This document shows, piece after piece, positions 40,701 through 50,144 of a stretch of 64,000 nt of DNA. Numbering within the stretch: position 1 is the first letter of the stretch; every line of letters begins with the position of its first letter. The notes under the pieces are model-generated. The model had not been told where the DNA came from, did no database searches, and saw only the letters and a program-made list of their open reading frames with translations. The stretch is from NCBI RefSeq assembly GCF_010093065.1, contig NZ_CP048113.1, forward strand, positions 6,466,001 to 6,530,000. Reading direction: 5' to 3'. Made by a program: the position numbers and the translations under genes. This DNA is from Chitinophaga agri. GTDB taxonomy: Bacteria > Bacteroidota > Bacteroidia > Chitinophagales > Chitinophagaceae.

Positions 40701-42928
40701 GCAATCAGACAACATATATCGGTAAGCCGGTGAACCGGGTAGACGGCTATGCAAAGGTGACCGGTGATGCAAAGTATGCGGCTGATCATGATGCAAAAGG
40801 GCTTTGTTATGGTGTGATCGTGTCAGCCGGCATTGCGAAAGGGAAGATCCTGCATATTGATACAGATGCGGCGACGCAGCTGGAAGGTGTGTTTAAGGTG
40901 TTCACGCATGAGAATGTATCCGGACTAGCCTGGTTCAACCGTAGTTATAAAGATATGGATGCGCCTCCCGGTAAGCATTTCCGTTATCTGCAAACAGATA
41001 TTGTTACCTATAGTCAGCAACCGGTAGCGCTCGTGGTAGCCGCGACGTTTGAACTGGCGAGATATGCGGCCACACTGGTGCGGATAACTTATGAGGCGGA
41101 TGCACACGTGACTAACCTCACAGGCAACCTTGATCAGGCGAGGCCTCCAAAAGGGAAAAAGACCGGCTTTAAGAAGCCCGCCAACAGAGGCAAATTTGAA
41201 AAGGCATTTCAGGCGGCGCCTGTGAAAACAACAGCCACCTATTATCACGGTGCAGAGCACCATAATCCGATGGAAATGCATGCCAGCACTGTGTTGTATT
41301 ACAAAGACGGTAGCATTACTGTATATGATAAAACACAGGGTGTACTCAATACACAGAGTTATATCAAAAGCGTGTTCGGTTTATCCGGTAAGAAAGTAAG
41401 AACATTTGCACCCTTTGTTGGTGGCGCGTTCGGTTCCGGACTACGACCGCAGTACCAGCTGTTCATGGCGGTACTGGCAGCGCTGGAGTTAAAAAGATCT
41501 GTGAAGGTGATGATGACGAGGCAGCAGATGTTTTCATTCGGTTTCAGACCTATTACACAGCAGACATTAGCCATCGGGGCGATGGAAGATGGCTCGCTCG
41601 AAGCCATCAGTCATAGCGCTGTTTCCGGCACCTCCCGGTTTGAAGACTATGTGGAGAACATTGTGAACTGGTCAGGTTCCCTGTACCATTGCCGGAATGT
41701 GAAACAATCCTATGAGCTGGTAAGTATGGATACGTTTACGCCGCTGGATATGCGGGCACCCGGTGCTGTAACAGGTATGTTCGGACTGGAATGTGCGATG
41801 GATGAACTGTCGTATCAACTGAACATAGACCCGCTGGAGTTGCGGCGTATCAACTATAGTGTGGAAGATGGATCGATGAAGAAGCCCTATTCCAGTAAAG
41901 CGCTGATGGATTGTTACGAACAGGCGGCTGCAGCATTCGGTTGGTCAGAACGATCACCGCAACCCAGGTCTATGAAGAACGGACACCTGTTAACAGGATG
42001 GGGAATGGCGACCGGTATGTGGGATGCGAATACCGTCCCTGCAAGAGCAAAGGCAGTCTTTACGGCAGATGGCAGACTGACGGTAGGAAGTGCAACGGCA
42101 GATATTGGTACTGGTACCTATACGATCATGACACAGATCGCTGCTGAAACACTCGGGCTACCACTCGATCAGGTCACTTTTCAGCTGGGAGATGCGTCAT
42201 TACCGTTTGCTTACCTGGAAGGAGGCTCTACTACGGCGGCTTCTGTAGGCACAGCGGTGCAGCAGGCATGTGTACAGATCAGGGAACGCCTGTTCTCACT
42301 GGCGAAGGACATTCCTGATTCCCCCTTCAGGGAACTGACCATTGAACAGGTGTCTTTTGAAGATGGGAAGCTGTTTATGACAGAGACGCCCGCGAACTTT
42401 ATTCACCTGAAAGATATTATGACGCTGACCGATACAAATGAAGTGAAGGTAACTTCCACACCGCTGCCGAATATCTTCAAACAGATGAAGTATGCGAAGA
42501 ACACCCATGCCGCTGTTTTTGCGGAAGTCCAGGTAGATGAGGAACTTGGTGTTGTGAAAGTGACGCGCGTAGTGAGTGCGGTGGCGGCAGGCAGGATATT
42601 GAATCCGAAGACCGCCCGTAGTCAGATCATGGGAGGCATCGTCTGGGGCATATCAGGCGCATTGTATGAAGAGAGTGTGCTGGATCATCAGTTTGGCCGC
42701 TTTATAAACCATAACTATGCGGAGTACCATATTCCGGTGAACCTGGATATTCACAATATCGAGGTGATCTTCGTGGAAGAAAAAGATGATGTGGTGAATC
42801 CGATGGGCATCAAGGGTGTCGGAGAAATAGGCCAGGTAGGGGTGGCTGCTGCTATTGCGAATGCTATCTATCATGCTACGGGAAAAAGGATCAGGGAGCT
42901 GCCTATTACACTGGATAAATTGTTATAA
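40697..42928 (+). CDS. Molybdenum hydroxylase large subunit (Moco-binding), first locus
   Basis: 743 residues. Starts with the xanthine-dehydrogenase large-subunit pattern (GKPVNRVDGYAKVTGDAKYA); the Moco domain carries FVGGAFGSGLRPQ and ends with the active-site Glu710 in GIKGVGEIG. No signal peptide. It hydroxylates an aldehyde or heterocycle at the molybdenum centre. The start overlaps the FAD-subunit stop codon (ATGA), so the three subunits are one operon. A strong terminator follows. Confidence 0.94.
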   Translation: MSNQTTYIGKPVNRVDGYAKVTGDAKYAADHDAKGLCYGVIVSAGIAKGKILHIDTDAATQLEGVFKVFTHENVSGLAWFNRSYKDMDAPPGKHFRYLQTDIVTYSQQPVALVVAATFELARYAATLVRITYEADAHVTNLTGNLDQARPPKGKKTGFKKPANRGKFEKAFQAAPVKTTATYYHGAEHHNPMEMHASTVLYYKDGSITVYDKTQGVLNTQSYIKSVFGLSGKKVRTFAPFVGGAFGSGLRPQYQLFMAVLAALELKRSVKVMMTRQQMFSFGFRPITQQTLAIGAMEDGSLEAISHSAVSGTSRFEDYVENIVNWSGSLYHCRNVKQSYELVSMDTFTPLDMRAPGAVTGMFGLECAMDELSYQLNIDPLELRRINYSVEDGSMKKPYSSKALMDCYEQAAAAFGWSERSPQPRSMKNGHLLTGWGMATGMWDANTVPARAKAVFTADGRLTVGSATADIGTGTYTIMTQIAAETLGLPLDQVTFQLGDASLPFAYLEGGSTTAASVGTAVQQACVQIRERLFSLAKDIPDSPFRELTIEQVSFEDGKLFMTETPANFIHLKDIMTLTDTNEVKVTSTPLPNIFKQMKYAKNTHAAVFAEVQVDEELGVVKVTRVVSAVAAGRILNPKTARSQIMGGIVWGISGALYEESVLDHQFGRFINHNYAEYHIPVNLDIHNIEVIFVEEKDDVVNPMGIKGVGEIGQVGVAAAIANAIYHATGKRIRELPITLDKLL

Positions 42929-42930
42929 TG

Positions 42931-42955
42931 AAAAGGCTGCACGATGCAGCCTTTT
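42931..42955. terminator. Bidirectional terminator between the first hydroxylase operon and surE
   Basis: AAAAGGCTGCA (42931-42941), loop CGA, TGCAGCCTTTT (42945-42955), perfect 11-bp stem with A/T runs at both ends. Confidence 0.88.
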
Positions 42956-42997
42956 CTTGTGTGAGCTATGGAACCTGACCATTATGGCCAGCAGTAT

Positions 42998-43732
42998 TTA
43001 CAACGTCTGACTGTTCAATGCAGCCTGTAGTTCTTCTTCATTCGTCAGGTCGAGCCGCAGTGGCGTAATTGACACAAAATCATTCTCTACCGCCCACCTG
43101 TCTGTACCTTCTTCCGCCGGTTCAAGCGGGGTCACAGTGAACCAGTAATGTTTACGGTTCATAGGGTCAGTACCCGGAACGATCTTCCCATCATATAAAC
43201 GTACGGATTGCCTGGTCCAGCGGATGCCCTTCGGATGAGGGGGAAAATTGACGTTAAAGAGGCTTAATCCGGGCTTTTCGAGTAGTAGTTCAAGTACCTG
43301 TGCCACATATTCCTCAAAAGCTTCAAAATCAGGCTCAGATTTCCCTACCGGCGTACTGAGCGCTATACCCTTTATGCCGAGCAGAACAGCCTGTTTAGCT
43401 GCGGCCAGCGTACCGGAATGCCACATACCGTTTCCCAGGTTCGGCCCCATATTGATGCCTGAAAGCACCACATCCGTTTTGGAATACAGATGAGTACCCA
43501 GTGCCACGCAGTCAGCCGGAGTGCCATTAACACGATATGCTTCGATGCCTTCAAAATTGATAGGGGAGGTCTTAAAGGATAGTGGCCGGGAATGTGTCAC
43601 CGCATGTCCCATGGAAGACTGTTCCACATCCGGAGCCACAATGCGTACTTCCCCGAACCGGGCAGCTACTTTGGCCAGTGCCGCAATGCCCGGACTATAT
43701 ATGCCGTCGTCGTTTGTGATAAGTATTCTCAT
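42998..43732 (-). CDS. surE: SurE 5'/3'-nucleotidase
   Basis: 244 residues, the normal length. The signature MRILITNDDGIYSPGI with Asp8 and Asp9, the SGINMGPNLG loop and the STPVGKSEPDFEAF segment match SurE. It removes phosphate from nucleoside monophosphates and aids stationary-phase survival. It is convergent with the hydroxylase operon and divergent from the lipid kinase gene, 61 bp away. Confidence 0.95.
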   Translation of the reverse strand: MRILITNDDGIYSPGIAALAKVAARFGEVRIVAPDVEQSSMGHAVTHSRPLSFKTSPINFEGIEAYRVNGTPADCVALGTHLYSKTDVVLSGINMGPNLGNGMWHSGTLAAAKQAVLLGIKGIALSTPVGKSEPDFEAFEEYVAQVLELLLEKPGLSLFNVNFPPHPKGIRWTRQSVRLYDGKIVPGTDPMNRKHYWFTVTPLEPAEEGTDRWAVENDFVSITPLRLDLTNEEELQAALNSQTL

Positions 43733-43793
43733 ACCAATGCGGCCTCCAAATTCATGCCATTGGGGGTGGTATCTTTTTTGTAATTAATATGTT

Positions 43794-44687
43794 ATGAAAG
43801 CGCATTTACTGCACAATCCCAAAGCGGGTGACAAAGATCACTCGGAAAGTGAACTGATGAAAAAGATCAGTGCCCATGGTATAAAATGTATGTATTCCTC
43901 CGCAAAAAAGAACTGGTGTAAAGACCTGCAGCCAGATGCAGATTTTGTCATCATTGCAGGCGGAGATGGCACGGTCAGAAAGGTGATACTGGAGTTCCTT
44001 ACCGGCAGGGCGGGCGACAAAAGATACCCGCTTGCATTATTGCCCATGGGTACTGCGAATAACATCAGCCGCTCCCTGCATATAACAGGCGAAGAGGATG
44101 ATATTATTGCCTCCTGGCCTAAACACCATATCCAGCAGTTTGATGTGGGGAAGATCGCCGGTTTTCATGAGCAGATGTTCTTCCTGGAAAGCTTTGGATT
44201 CGGCATTTTTCCTGTGCTCATGGCGTCCATGAAACAGCTGGAAGAACCGGATGATCCGGAAGAAAAAATAAAGCTTGCGCTGGAAGTATTGCACGATGTC
44301 ATCGATCATTATCAGGCGCAGGAATGTAAGCTGCAAATTGATGGAGTGGATTATTCCGGTCAGTACCTGATGGCAGAGGTCATGAATATCCGCTCTATCG
44401 GGCCAGGGCTGAACCTCAACGGAGACGCCGGTCTGGGTGATGGGGAAATGGAGATCGTCTTACTGGGCGCCGATAAAAGGAAGAGCTTTTCTGCCTACAT
44501 CAAAGACCGTATCACTTCTTCTTCCCATAAGGATTATGACCTGCCTGTTATCAGGGGAAAGAACGTCCGTATTTCCTGGGGAGATGAACATGCACACATC
44601 GATGATGAGCTGATAAAATCAGCGGACGGTAAAAGCTACATTGTCAGCATTTTAAAGCGGGAACTGGAGTTTTTAGTCCCCCGTTAG
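43794..44687 (+). CDS. Diacylglycerol-kinase-family lipid kinase
   Basis: 297 residues. GGDGT (56-60) is the nucleotide-binding signature; HNPKAGD near the N-terminus and LPMGTANNISRSL are also characteristic. Family members phosphorylate diacylglycerol or sphingoid bases (the family includes YegS and DgkB); sphingolipid use is possible because many Bacteroidota make sphingolipids, but it is not shown here. No membrane segment. It is followed by an ABC ATPase gene with its own promoter. Confidence 0.9.
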   Translation: MKAHLLHNPKAGDKDHSESELMKKISAHGIKCMYSSAKKNWCKDLQPDADFVIIAGGDGTVRKVILEFLTGRAGDKRYPLALLPMGTANNISRSLHITGEEDDIIASWPKHHIQQFDVGKIAGFHEQMFFLESFGFGIFPVLMASMKQLEEPDDPEEKIKLALEVLHDVIDHYQAQECKLQIDGVDYSGQYLMAEVMNIRSIGPGLNLNGDAGLGDGEMEIVLLGADKRKSFSAYIKDRITSSSHKDYDLPVIRGKNVRISWGDEHAHIDDELIKSADGKSYIVSILKRELEFLVPR

Positions 44688-44697
44688 ACGCCTTTAC

Positions 44698-44727
44698 TTG
44701 CTTCCTCCCTCTATAAGTGGTAATTTG
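44698..44727 (+). promoter_or_regulatory. Candidate promoter of the ABC ATPase gene
   Basis: TTG (44698-44700), a 20-nt spacer, then TAATTTG (44721-44727), one nt shorter than TAnnTTTG; ATG at 44755. Confidence 0.45.
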
Positions 44728-44754
44728 CAGCTTTTTATGTGATATCAGCTTAAT

Positions 44755-45738
44755 ATGAATTTGTTAGAAGTATCGGACGTGCGAAAGCAGGAAGGGGAAG
44801 AAGAAGTACTGAAAGGTGTAAGTTTTACACAACAGGCATTCCAGAAAGTAGCGATCGTAGGCGAGTCAGGGTCTGGCAAAAGTACCCTGTTGAAGGTAAT
44901 AGGCGGTCTGACGCAGTCAGATGGTGGGGAGGTGCGGTTTGAAAACGTGAAAGTGAAAGGACCACTGGAGCGGCTGTTGCCAGGGCAACCGGGTATCGCT
45001 TATCTGTCTCAGCACTATGAGCTGCGTAATCACTACCGCATGGAAGAGATCCTGGCCTATGCCAATACACTGACAGATGAAGATGCGGAAAGACTATATA
45101 AAGTCTGCCGTATTGATCACCTCATGAAAAGAAAGAATGATCAGTTGTCAGGTGGAGAAAAACAGCGTGTGGCGCTGGCCCGTTTGCTGACCACCGCACC
45201 CCGCATGCTGATCCTGGATGAACCTTATTCCAATCTCGATCCTATTCTTAAAAATACGCTGAAAGCGGTGATCCGTGAGATCAGCGAAGACCTGAACATT
45301 ACCTGTCTGCTCGTCTCTCACGACCCGATAGATACACTCTCCTGGGCAGATGAGATCATTGTCATGAAAGACGGTCAGATCGTTCAGAAAGCCGATCCAC
45401 AGACGATCTACAACCAGCCTGCCAATGAGTATGTAGCGGCATTGTTCGGCAGCTATAACCTGATCACTGCTGCCAGTGCGGCTGACTTCAGCCAGGTAGC
45501 CGGCCTTCCTGTCAATGGTAAAAGCATGTTCATCCGTCCGGAGCGCTTCCGCGTGGTGGAGAAGGGACAGCATGGCTTATCCGGCACCATCAGTGATGTA
45601 AGCTTTATGGGCAGCAGTTATGAACTGCAGGTAGCGCTGGCTTCCGGTACCATCACTGTCAGGACCGATAACAGCGGACTCATAAAAGGAGCGCCTGTTT
45701 ACCTCTCTTTGTCGCCTGCGGATGTGTGGTATGCCTGA
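44755..45738 (+). CDS. ABC transporter ATP-binding protein with TOBE-like tail, no partner permease
   Basis: 327 residues. Walker A GESGSGKS (36-43), ABC signature LSGGEKQR, Walker B RMLILDEPYSNLD and the H-loop LLVSHD. The C-terminal 80 residues (KSMFIRPERFRVVEKGQHGL through SGTISDVSFMGSSYELQVAL) resemble a TOBE domain of PotA/FbpC-type importers. The permease and binding protein are not nearby, so its transporter is unknown. The helicase gene follows by 12-30 bp. Confidence 0.9.
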   Translation: MNLLEVSDVRKQEGEEEVLKGVSFTQQAFQKVAIVGESGSGKSTLLKVIGGLTQSDGGEVRFENVKVKGPLERLLPGQPGIAYLSQHYELRNHYRMEEILAYANTLTDEDAERLYKVCRIDHLMKRKNDQLSGGEKQRVALARLLTTAPRMLILDEPYSNLDPILKNTLKAVIREISEDLNITCLLVSHDPIDTLSWADEIIVMKDGQIVQKADPQTIYNQPANEYVAALFGSYNLITAASAADFSQVAGLPVNGKSMFIRPERFRVVEKGQHGLSGTISDVSFMGSSYELQVALASGTITVRTDNSGLIKGAPVYLSLSPADVWYA

Positions 45739-45768
45739 TAATAGCGGCAGATGACGTACATTAGGGGC

Positions 45769-47328
45769 ATGAAATTGACCCAGGAGCAGGCCGCCATTAT
45801 CAACAGCAAAGGAGATATCAGGATCATCGCCGTAGCAGGAGCCGGCAAGACGACTACCCTTATTGAATATGCGAAAGCAAGACCGGATAAGAGTATCCTG
45901 TATCTTGCGTTCAACAAGACGGTTAAAATAGAGGCGGAGCGGAAGTTTGCAGAAGTGAAACTCAATAATGTGCGTGTGGAAACGGCGCACTCCCTGGCTT
46001 ATCATTACATTGTCAGAGGCTCTAAGTATACCATCAAGCCTGAGGGCTCCTATAAGATCAACGAGATCGTTGACATCCTGCATCTGCGTGGTCTCAAGGG
46101 AAAACATACAGAATCCATCCTCGCTACACATATTAATGCCTACCTTTCCTATTTCTGTAACAGTGCACCACCAAAGGTCTCTGACCTGGATTATGAAGAT
46201 ATCCTGACAGACAGGGAAGCTATACAGTTTGCGACCCGGTACAAGAAAGACATCCTGTATCAGACCCGCCTGTTCCTCGATAAAATGAACAAAGGCGAGA
46301 TCCCTATCACACACGATTTTTACCTGAAGAAATTCCAGCTGGCCGGGCCGGTACTGCAATATGATGTGATCCTTTTTGATGAGGGCCAGGATGCGTCAGG
46401 TGCTATGCTGGAAGTATTCCGTACACAGGCAGGTGTCAAGGTACTGGTAGGCGATAGCCATCAGCAGATCTATGGCTGGCGTTATGCGGTCAATTCACTG
46501 GATAAGCTGAACTATCCGATGTATACACTCAGTACCAGCTTCCGTTTTGACCAGGACATTGCTGACCTGGCGTCTTATGTTATCCAATGGAAGAAGTTGT
46601 ATAGTGCGCCGCTGACAGTGAAGATCATTGGTTTCGGTAAATCACGGAAGTCACAGACCCGGGCAGTAGTGGCCAGAACCAATGCCGGTTTGCTGGTAAA
46701 AGCGATCGAATTGCTGATCGAAAAGAAAGAGATCAGGACGATCTATTTTGAAGGCAGGATAGAGAACTATACCTATGCAAATGACGGTGCTTCGATCTAT
46801 GATATCCTGAACCTTTACAATGGAGAGGTAGGTCGTATCCGCGATACAACCATTGCCAGCATGGGCAGTATGGAAGACCTGGAAGACTACATCAAAACTA
46901 CAGGTGAAACACAGCTGGGGATGCTCGTGGACGTGGTGAAGAAGTATGGAGCGAAGATCCCGGGGTATATCAAAAAGCTGAAGGACTGTCACCTGGACCA
47001 TGATGATAAGGAACAGGCAGATATGATCTTCTCTACGGTACATCGCTGTAAGGGCATGGAATACGATGAAGTCACACTGACGAATGACTTTATCACGCAC
47101 GATAAAGTAGTGAAGCAGGCAGAGAATATAGATAAGGTTAATATCTCCAGGTTGTCAGAAGAGATTAACCTGCTGTACGTAGCCATTACCAGGGCCAAGA
47201 GCCATCTCTATATTCCGCAGGAAATACTGACGGGGCAGAAGAAAGCCATCCCGGTGCTGAAGCAAAGAAGAGCCTCCGGAGCAGAGACAAAGGGTGAGAA
47301 CTATGTGTACGCCGGAGTCAGGAAGTAA
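45769..47328 (+). CDS. UvrD/Rep-like superfamily 1 helicase, short form
   Basis: 519 residues from the ATG at 45769 (MKLTQEQAAIIN); an in-frame ATG at 45751 adds six residues. Q-motif, Walker A AVAGAGKTTT, Walker B ILFDEGQDA, VGDSHQQIYGWRYA, the helicase TVHRCKGMEYDEV and the final LLYVAITRAKSHLY. It is shorter than UvrD (about 720 residues), lacking parts of the 1B/2B subdomains. It unwinds DNA or removes proteins from it; no nuclease domain is present. A second helicase system (RecBCD) lies 6 kb downstream. Confidence 0.9.
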   Translation: MKLTQEQAAIINSKGDIRIIAVAGAGKTTTLIEYAKARPDKSILYLAFNKTVKIEAERKFAEVKLNNVRVETAHSLAYHYIVRGSKYTIKPEGSYKINEIVDILHLRGLKGKHTESILATHINAYLSYFCNSAPPKVSDLDYEDILTDREAIQFATRYKKDILYQTRLFLDKMNKGEIPITHDFYLKKFQLAGPVLQYDVILFDEGQDASGAMLEVFRTQAGVKVLVGDSHQQIYGWRYAVNSLDKLNYPMYTLSTSFRFDQDIADLASYVIQWKKLYSAPLTVKIIGFGKSRKSQTRAVVARTNAGLLVKAIELLIEKKEIRTIYFEGRIENYTYANDGASIYDILNLYNGEVGRIRDTTIASMGSMEDLEDYIKTTGETQLGMLVDVVKKYGAKIPGYIKKLKDCHLDHDDKEQADMIFSTVHRCKGMEYDEVTLTNDFITHDKVVKQAENIDKVNISRLSEEINLLYVAITRAKSHLYIPQEILTGQKKAIPVLKQRRASGAETKGENYVYAGVRK

Positions 47329-47751
47329 TTAGTTCTTTTTAAAATTGAGCAGATCTATCATCAGGTTGAAAGCATCCATGGCGGAGGGACTGTTCAGTTT
47401 CAGCGGTTTGATGATGTAGCCGGATACACCCAGCTTGTCAGCAGTAGCCTTGTCTGTTTTATCGCCGGAAGTAGTAAGAATGAAACGTTTGATCTGTTTC
47501 AGTTCTTCTCTCTGATGCATGTATTGCAATAATTCAAATCCATTTACTTTAGGCATATTGATATCTATCAGCATGACGTCAGGCAGGGCTTCAGTGCCTG
47601 TGTTCAGCTGCTCGTCCAGGAGTGCAATGGCCTCTTCGCCATTCCTGGCATTGGTCAGTTTATAAAAGATATTCAGTTTATCAAGTGAACGCTTAATATC
47701 TATCACATCCAGCTTATCATCTTCTACCAGTAAAATATTAATCGGTTGCAT
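47329..47751 (-). CDS. Single-domain response regulator (CheY-like)
   Basis: 140 residues from the ATG at 47751; the upstream frame only adds a tail that overlaps the kinase gene. Acidic pocket Glu10-Asp11-Asp12, phospho-acceptor Asp63 in VMLIDINMPK, Thr in LTTSG and Lys in GYIIKPL. There is no DNA-binding output domain, so it would act by protein-protein contact or as a phospho-relay. It follows the sensor kinase gene with one base between them, so it is its likely partner. Confidence 0.92.
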   Translation of the reverse strand: MQPINILLVEDDKLDVIDIKRSLDKLNIFYKLTNARNGEEAIALLDEQLNTGTEALPDVMLIDINMPKVNGFELLQYMHQREELKQIKRFILTTSGDKTDKATADKLGVSGYIIKPLKLNSPSAMDAFNLMIDLLNFKKN

Positions 47752-47752
47752 T

Positions 47753-49222
47753 TTATTCTTTTGACCAGGTGAATGAAAAGACAGAACCCTTGCCCGGTGC
47801 CGAGACCACATTGATATGTTGCTTTTTGGTCTCTAATATTTTTTTGACGATTGCCAATCCAACACCTGTGCTTTCGAAACTATCCCTGTCCTTTAAAGTC
47901 TGAAAAATAGTAAAAATCCGCTTGTGATAATGCTTTTCAATTCCATTTCCATTGTCTTCAATGAAAAATTCATAGTGATCTGACCTGTCCTTATAGTAGA
48001 TTTTTACAGTAGGGCCGGGCTTTTCATTGTGTTTGATGGCATTGCCGATCAGGTTAGAAAAAATCTGAAATAACCAGAGCTTTTCTGCATGCAAAACGGG
48101 CAGATCTGCAATTTCTACGTCTACATGGTGACTGTCAGGCAGGTTGTCTATTACTTCTCTGACGAGCATATTGAGTACTACTTCTTCTTTTATGATCTCT
48201 TCTTTATCTGCTTTTGCGTAGGATAAGAGACCCTCGATGAGGTTCTCCGCCCGGATGATACGGCCATTGATCAGCTCCATATATTCACTGACCTTCGGCG
48301 TTAGTTCATGTTTGTGATCTTCCTCTATCCATGATACCACGTTACTGATACCACGCAACGGCGCCTTCAGGTCATGCGATACAATGTGTGCAAACTGGTC
48401 CAGTTCTTCGTTAGATTTCTTCAGCAGGGTAATATTGCGCGAGAGCTCTCTGGTCATGTGATTGAGGGCTTCGCCGAGTGAGCTGAGTTCATCGCTGCCG
48501 GTATCGTGAATTGTCACATCATAGTTGCCACCGGCAATGTTATTGGCCAGATCGGTCATTACCTTAATACGCCTGGAGATCTTTAAGGTAACATAGATGA
48601 TGATGAACAGGCCCAATACAATGGAAGCGGAGGTCAGCATCAGCGATAATATATTAGTGTTGGTAACAGAGGCAGCCAGTTCTTCTTTCCGTTCCTCACG
48701 GCGGGTATATTCATAGGCAGAGAACTGTTTGAATTTTTCCTGTAAGGCTGTCTGGATCGCTCTTTCATGGCCGGAGGAGAATTTGTCCTTATATACCATA
48801 TTGAAGGTATCCAGGTGTAGCCGGCTGATAGAGGCAGATTTCTTGGCTTCTTTCAGCGGGTCGGTATATTCAGCCGTCCATTCTTCATTTAGTTCATTGA
48901 TCTGATGAAGCATGTTGCGTTGTGCCGTATCCATCTGCATGGCATTCATCTCCTGCAGTATGAGCCCATTCTCAATATTAGCGGTGTCATACGCTTCGAC
49001 AAAAGATTGTTCTCCCGTGAGCAGGTAGCCCCTGAGACCGTTCACCATCGCCAGTACATTCCGCTGGAACCGGCTGCTGGCACGTACCAGGTTAGTAGAA
49101 TTGGTAAAATAGTTGTTGTTCTCCGTCACTGCATTCGAGAGACTGAAATTCACGAATGTGGTGATGGAAAACAGGATCAGGACGGAGACGAATCCCAGGA
49201 ATATATAGTGCGAAATTTTCAT
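47753..49222 (-). CDS. Sensor histidine kinase with CHASE3-like sensor and HAMP domain
   Basis: 489 residues from the ATG at 49222. Two transmembrane segments (residues of about 7-27 and 186-210) flank a periplasmic helical domain that resembles CHASE3 (NYFTNSTNLVRASSRFQRNV, then NGLRGYLLTGEQSFVEAYD). A HAMP linker (VMTDLANNIAGGNYDVTIHD), an H-box (FAHIVSHDLKAPLRGI) and the HATPase N, G1 and G2 boxes (IGNAIKHNE, FIEDNGNGIE, GVGLAIVKKI) follow. It phosphorylates the adjacent CheY-like protein. CHASE3 sensors often detect small-molecule or redox cues. Confidence 0.92.
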   Translation of the reverse strand: MKISHYIFLGFVSVLILFSITTFVNFSLSNAVTENNNYFTNSTNLVRASSRFQRNVLAMVNGLRGYLLTGEQSFVEAYDTANIENGLILQEMNAMQMDTAQRNMLHQINELNEEWTAEYTDPLKEAKKSASISRLHLDTFNMVYKDKFSSGHERAIQTALQEKFKQFSAYEYTRREERKEELAASVTNTNILSLMLTSASIVLGLFIIIYVTLKISRRIKVMTDLANNIAGGNYDVTIHDTGSDELSSLGEALNHMTRELSRNITLLKKSNEELDQFAHIVSHDLKAPLRGISNVVSWIEEDHKHELTPKVSEYMELINGRIIRAENLIEGLLSYAKADKEEIIKEEVVLNMLVREVIDNLPDSHHVDVEIADLPVLHAEKLWLFQIFSNLIGNAIKHNEKPGPTVKIYYKDRSDHYEFFIEDNGNGIEKHYHKRIFTIFQTLKDRDSFESTGVGLAIVKKILETKKQHINVVSAPGKGSVFSFTWSKE

Positions 49223-49261
49223 TGCAGGCAATGGTAACAAAAAATAAGAGAATAGCCTATA

Positions 49262-49283
49262 TTACTATTCCGGAAAATAGTAA
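49262..49283. promoter_or_regulatory. Inverted repeat upstream of the CHASE3 kinase gene
   Basis: TTACTATT and AATAGTAA around CCGGAA, 39 bp before the start at 49222. Possible operator. The rest of the gap to 49517 shows no clear promoter. Confidence 0.4.
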
Positions 49284-49517
49284 GGAATGTATCAAATATC
49301 CGGTATAGTTTTAGTGGCAATGTGTTCTTTGCCAGATTACTTTACCTGTAGTATTTACGCTATGTGTATGCGAACATAACGCTTTTTGTGCTAATCGGTA
49401 CAATTCAGCCAATTATATAGTGTGTCATTATAGGAACCCATTTGACAACAGCCCCTGGCATAAGCAGACTGTCTAAACGATTGAACAGAAACTGTTAAAC
49501 TGATAACGAAGCAATAT

Positions 49518-50144
49518 ATGGATGACCAACTCAGGAATGATGAGCAGGCCGGCACTTCCCGGCGCTCGTTCCTAAAACAGACCTCTTTAATGACCGCACT
49601 GGCGCTGGCGCCCGATGCTGTGATGAAAGCCGCTGAAAAGGGGCTCGACGAACAGATCGCCTCGGCTATTGAGACCATGCCGTTAAATCTCACCATCAAT
49701 GGTGTAAAGCAAAGTGTCAGGATAGAACCACGTGTTACACTGCTGGACCTGCTACGGGAACGCCTGCAGTTGACCGGTACCAAGAAAGGTTGTGATCATG
49801 GGCAATGTGGTGCCTGCACTGTTCATATTGATGGAGAACGCGTGAATGCCTGTCTGACGCTGGCTGTAACCACCGAGGGCCGCTCCGTTACGACTATCGA
49901 AGGACTCGCAGATGGCGACAACCTGCATCCGATGCAGGAGGCCTTTCTTGAACATGATGGTTTTCAGTGTGGCTATTGTACACCAGGGCAGATCATGTCC
50001 GCCATCTGTTGCATCAGGGAAGGACATGCCAATACACCGGATGAGGTGAGGGAATATATGAGTGGGAATATCTGCCGTTGCGGTGCTTATTCCAATATCG
50101 TGGATGCGATCATGGACGTAAAACAGGGAGGGAAAAAGGTATGA
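49518..50144 (+). CDS. Molybdenum hydroxylase small subunit with Tat signal, PaoA-like
   Basis: 208 residues. The twin-arginine motif RRSFLK (15-20) is followed by a hydrophobic stretch (LMTALALAPDAVM), so the complex is predicted to be exported folded to the periplasm. The two [2Fe-2S] motifs are conserved (KGCDHGQCGACT; CGYCTPGQIMSA, ICRCGAYSNIV). E. coli PaoABC is a periplasmic aldehyde oxidoreductase of this design. Stop overlaps the next start (ATGA). Confidence 0.95.
   Translation: MDDQLRNDEQAGTSRRSFLKQTSLMTALALAPDAVMKAAEKGLDEQIASAIETMPLNLTINGVKQSVRIEPRVTLLDLLRERLQLTGTKKGCDHGQCGACTVHIDGERVNACLTLAVTTEGRSVTTIEGLADGDNLHPMQEAFLEHDGFQCGYCTPGQIMSAICCIREGHANTPDEVREYMSGNICRCGAYSNIVDAIMDVKQGGKKV

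Noticed and set aside
45577..46359. 260-codon minus-strand frame
   Set aside because: Antisense to the ABC ATPase/helicase genes, which carry full motif sets; the frame has no domain.
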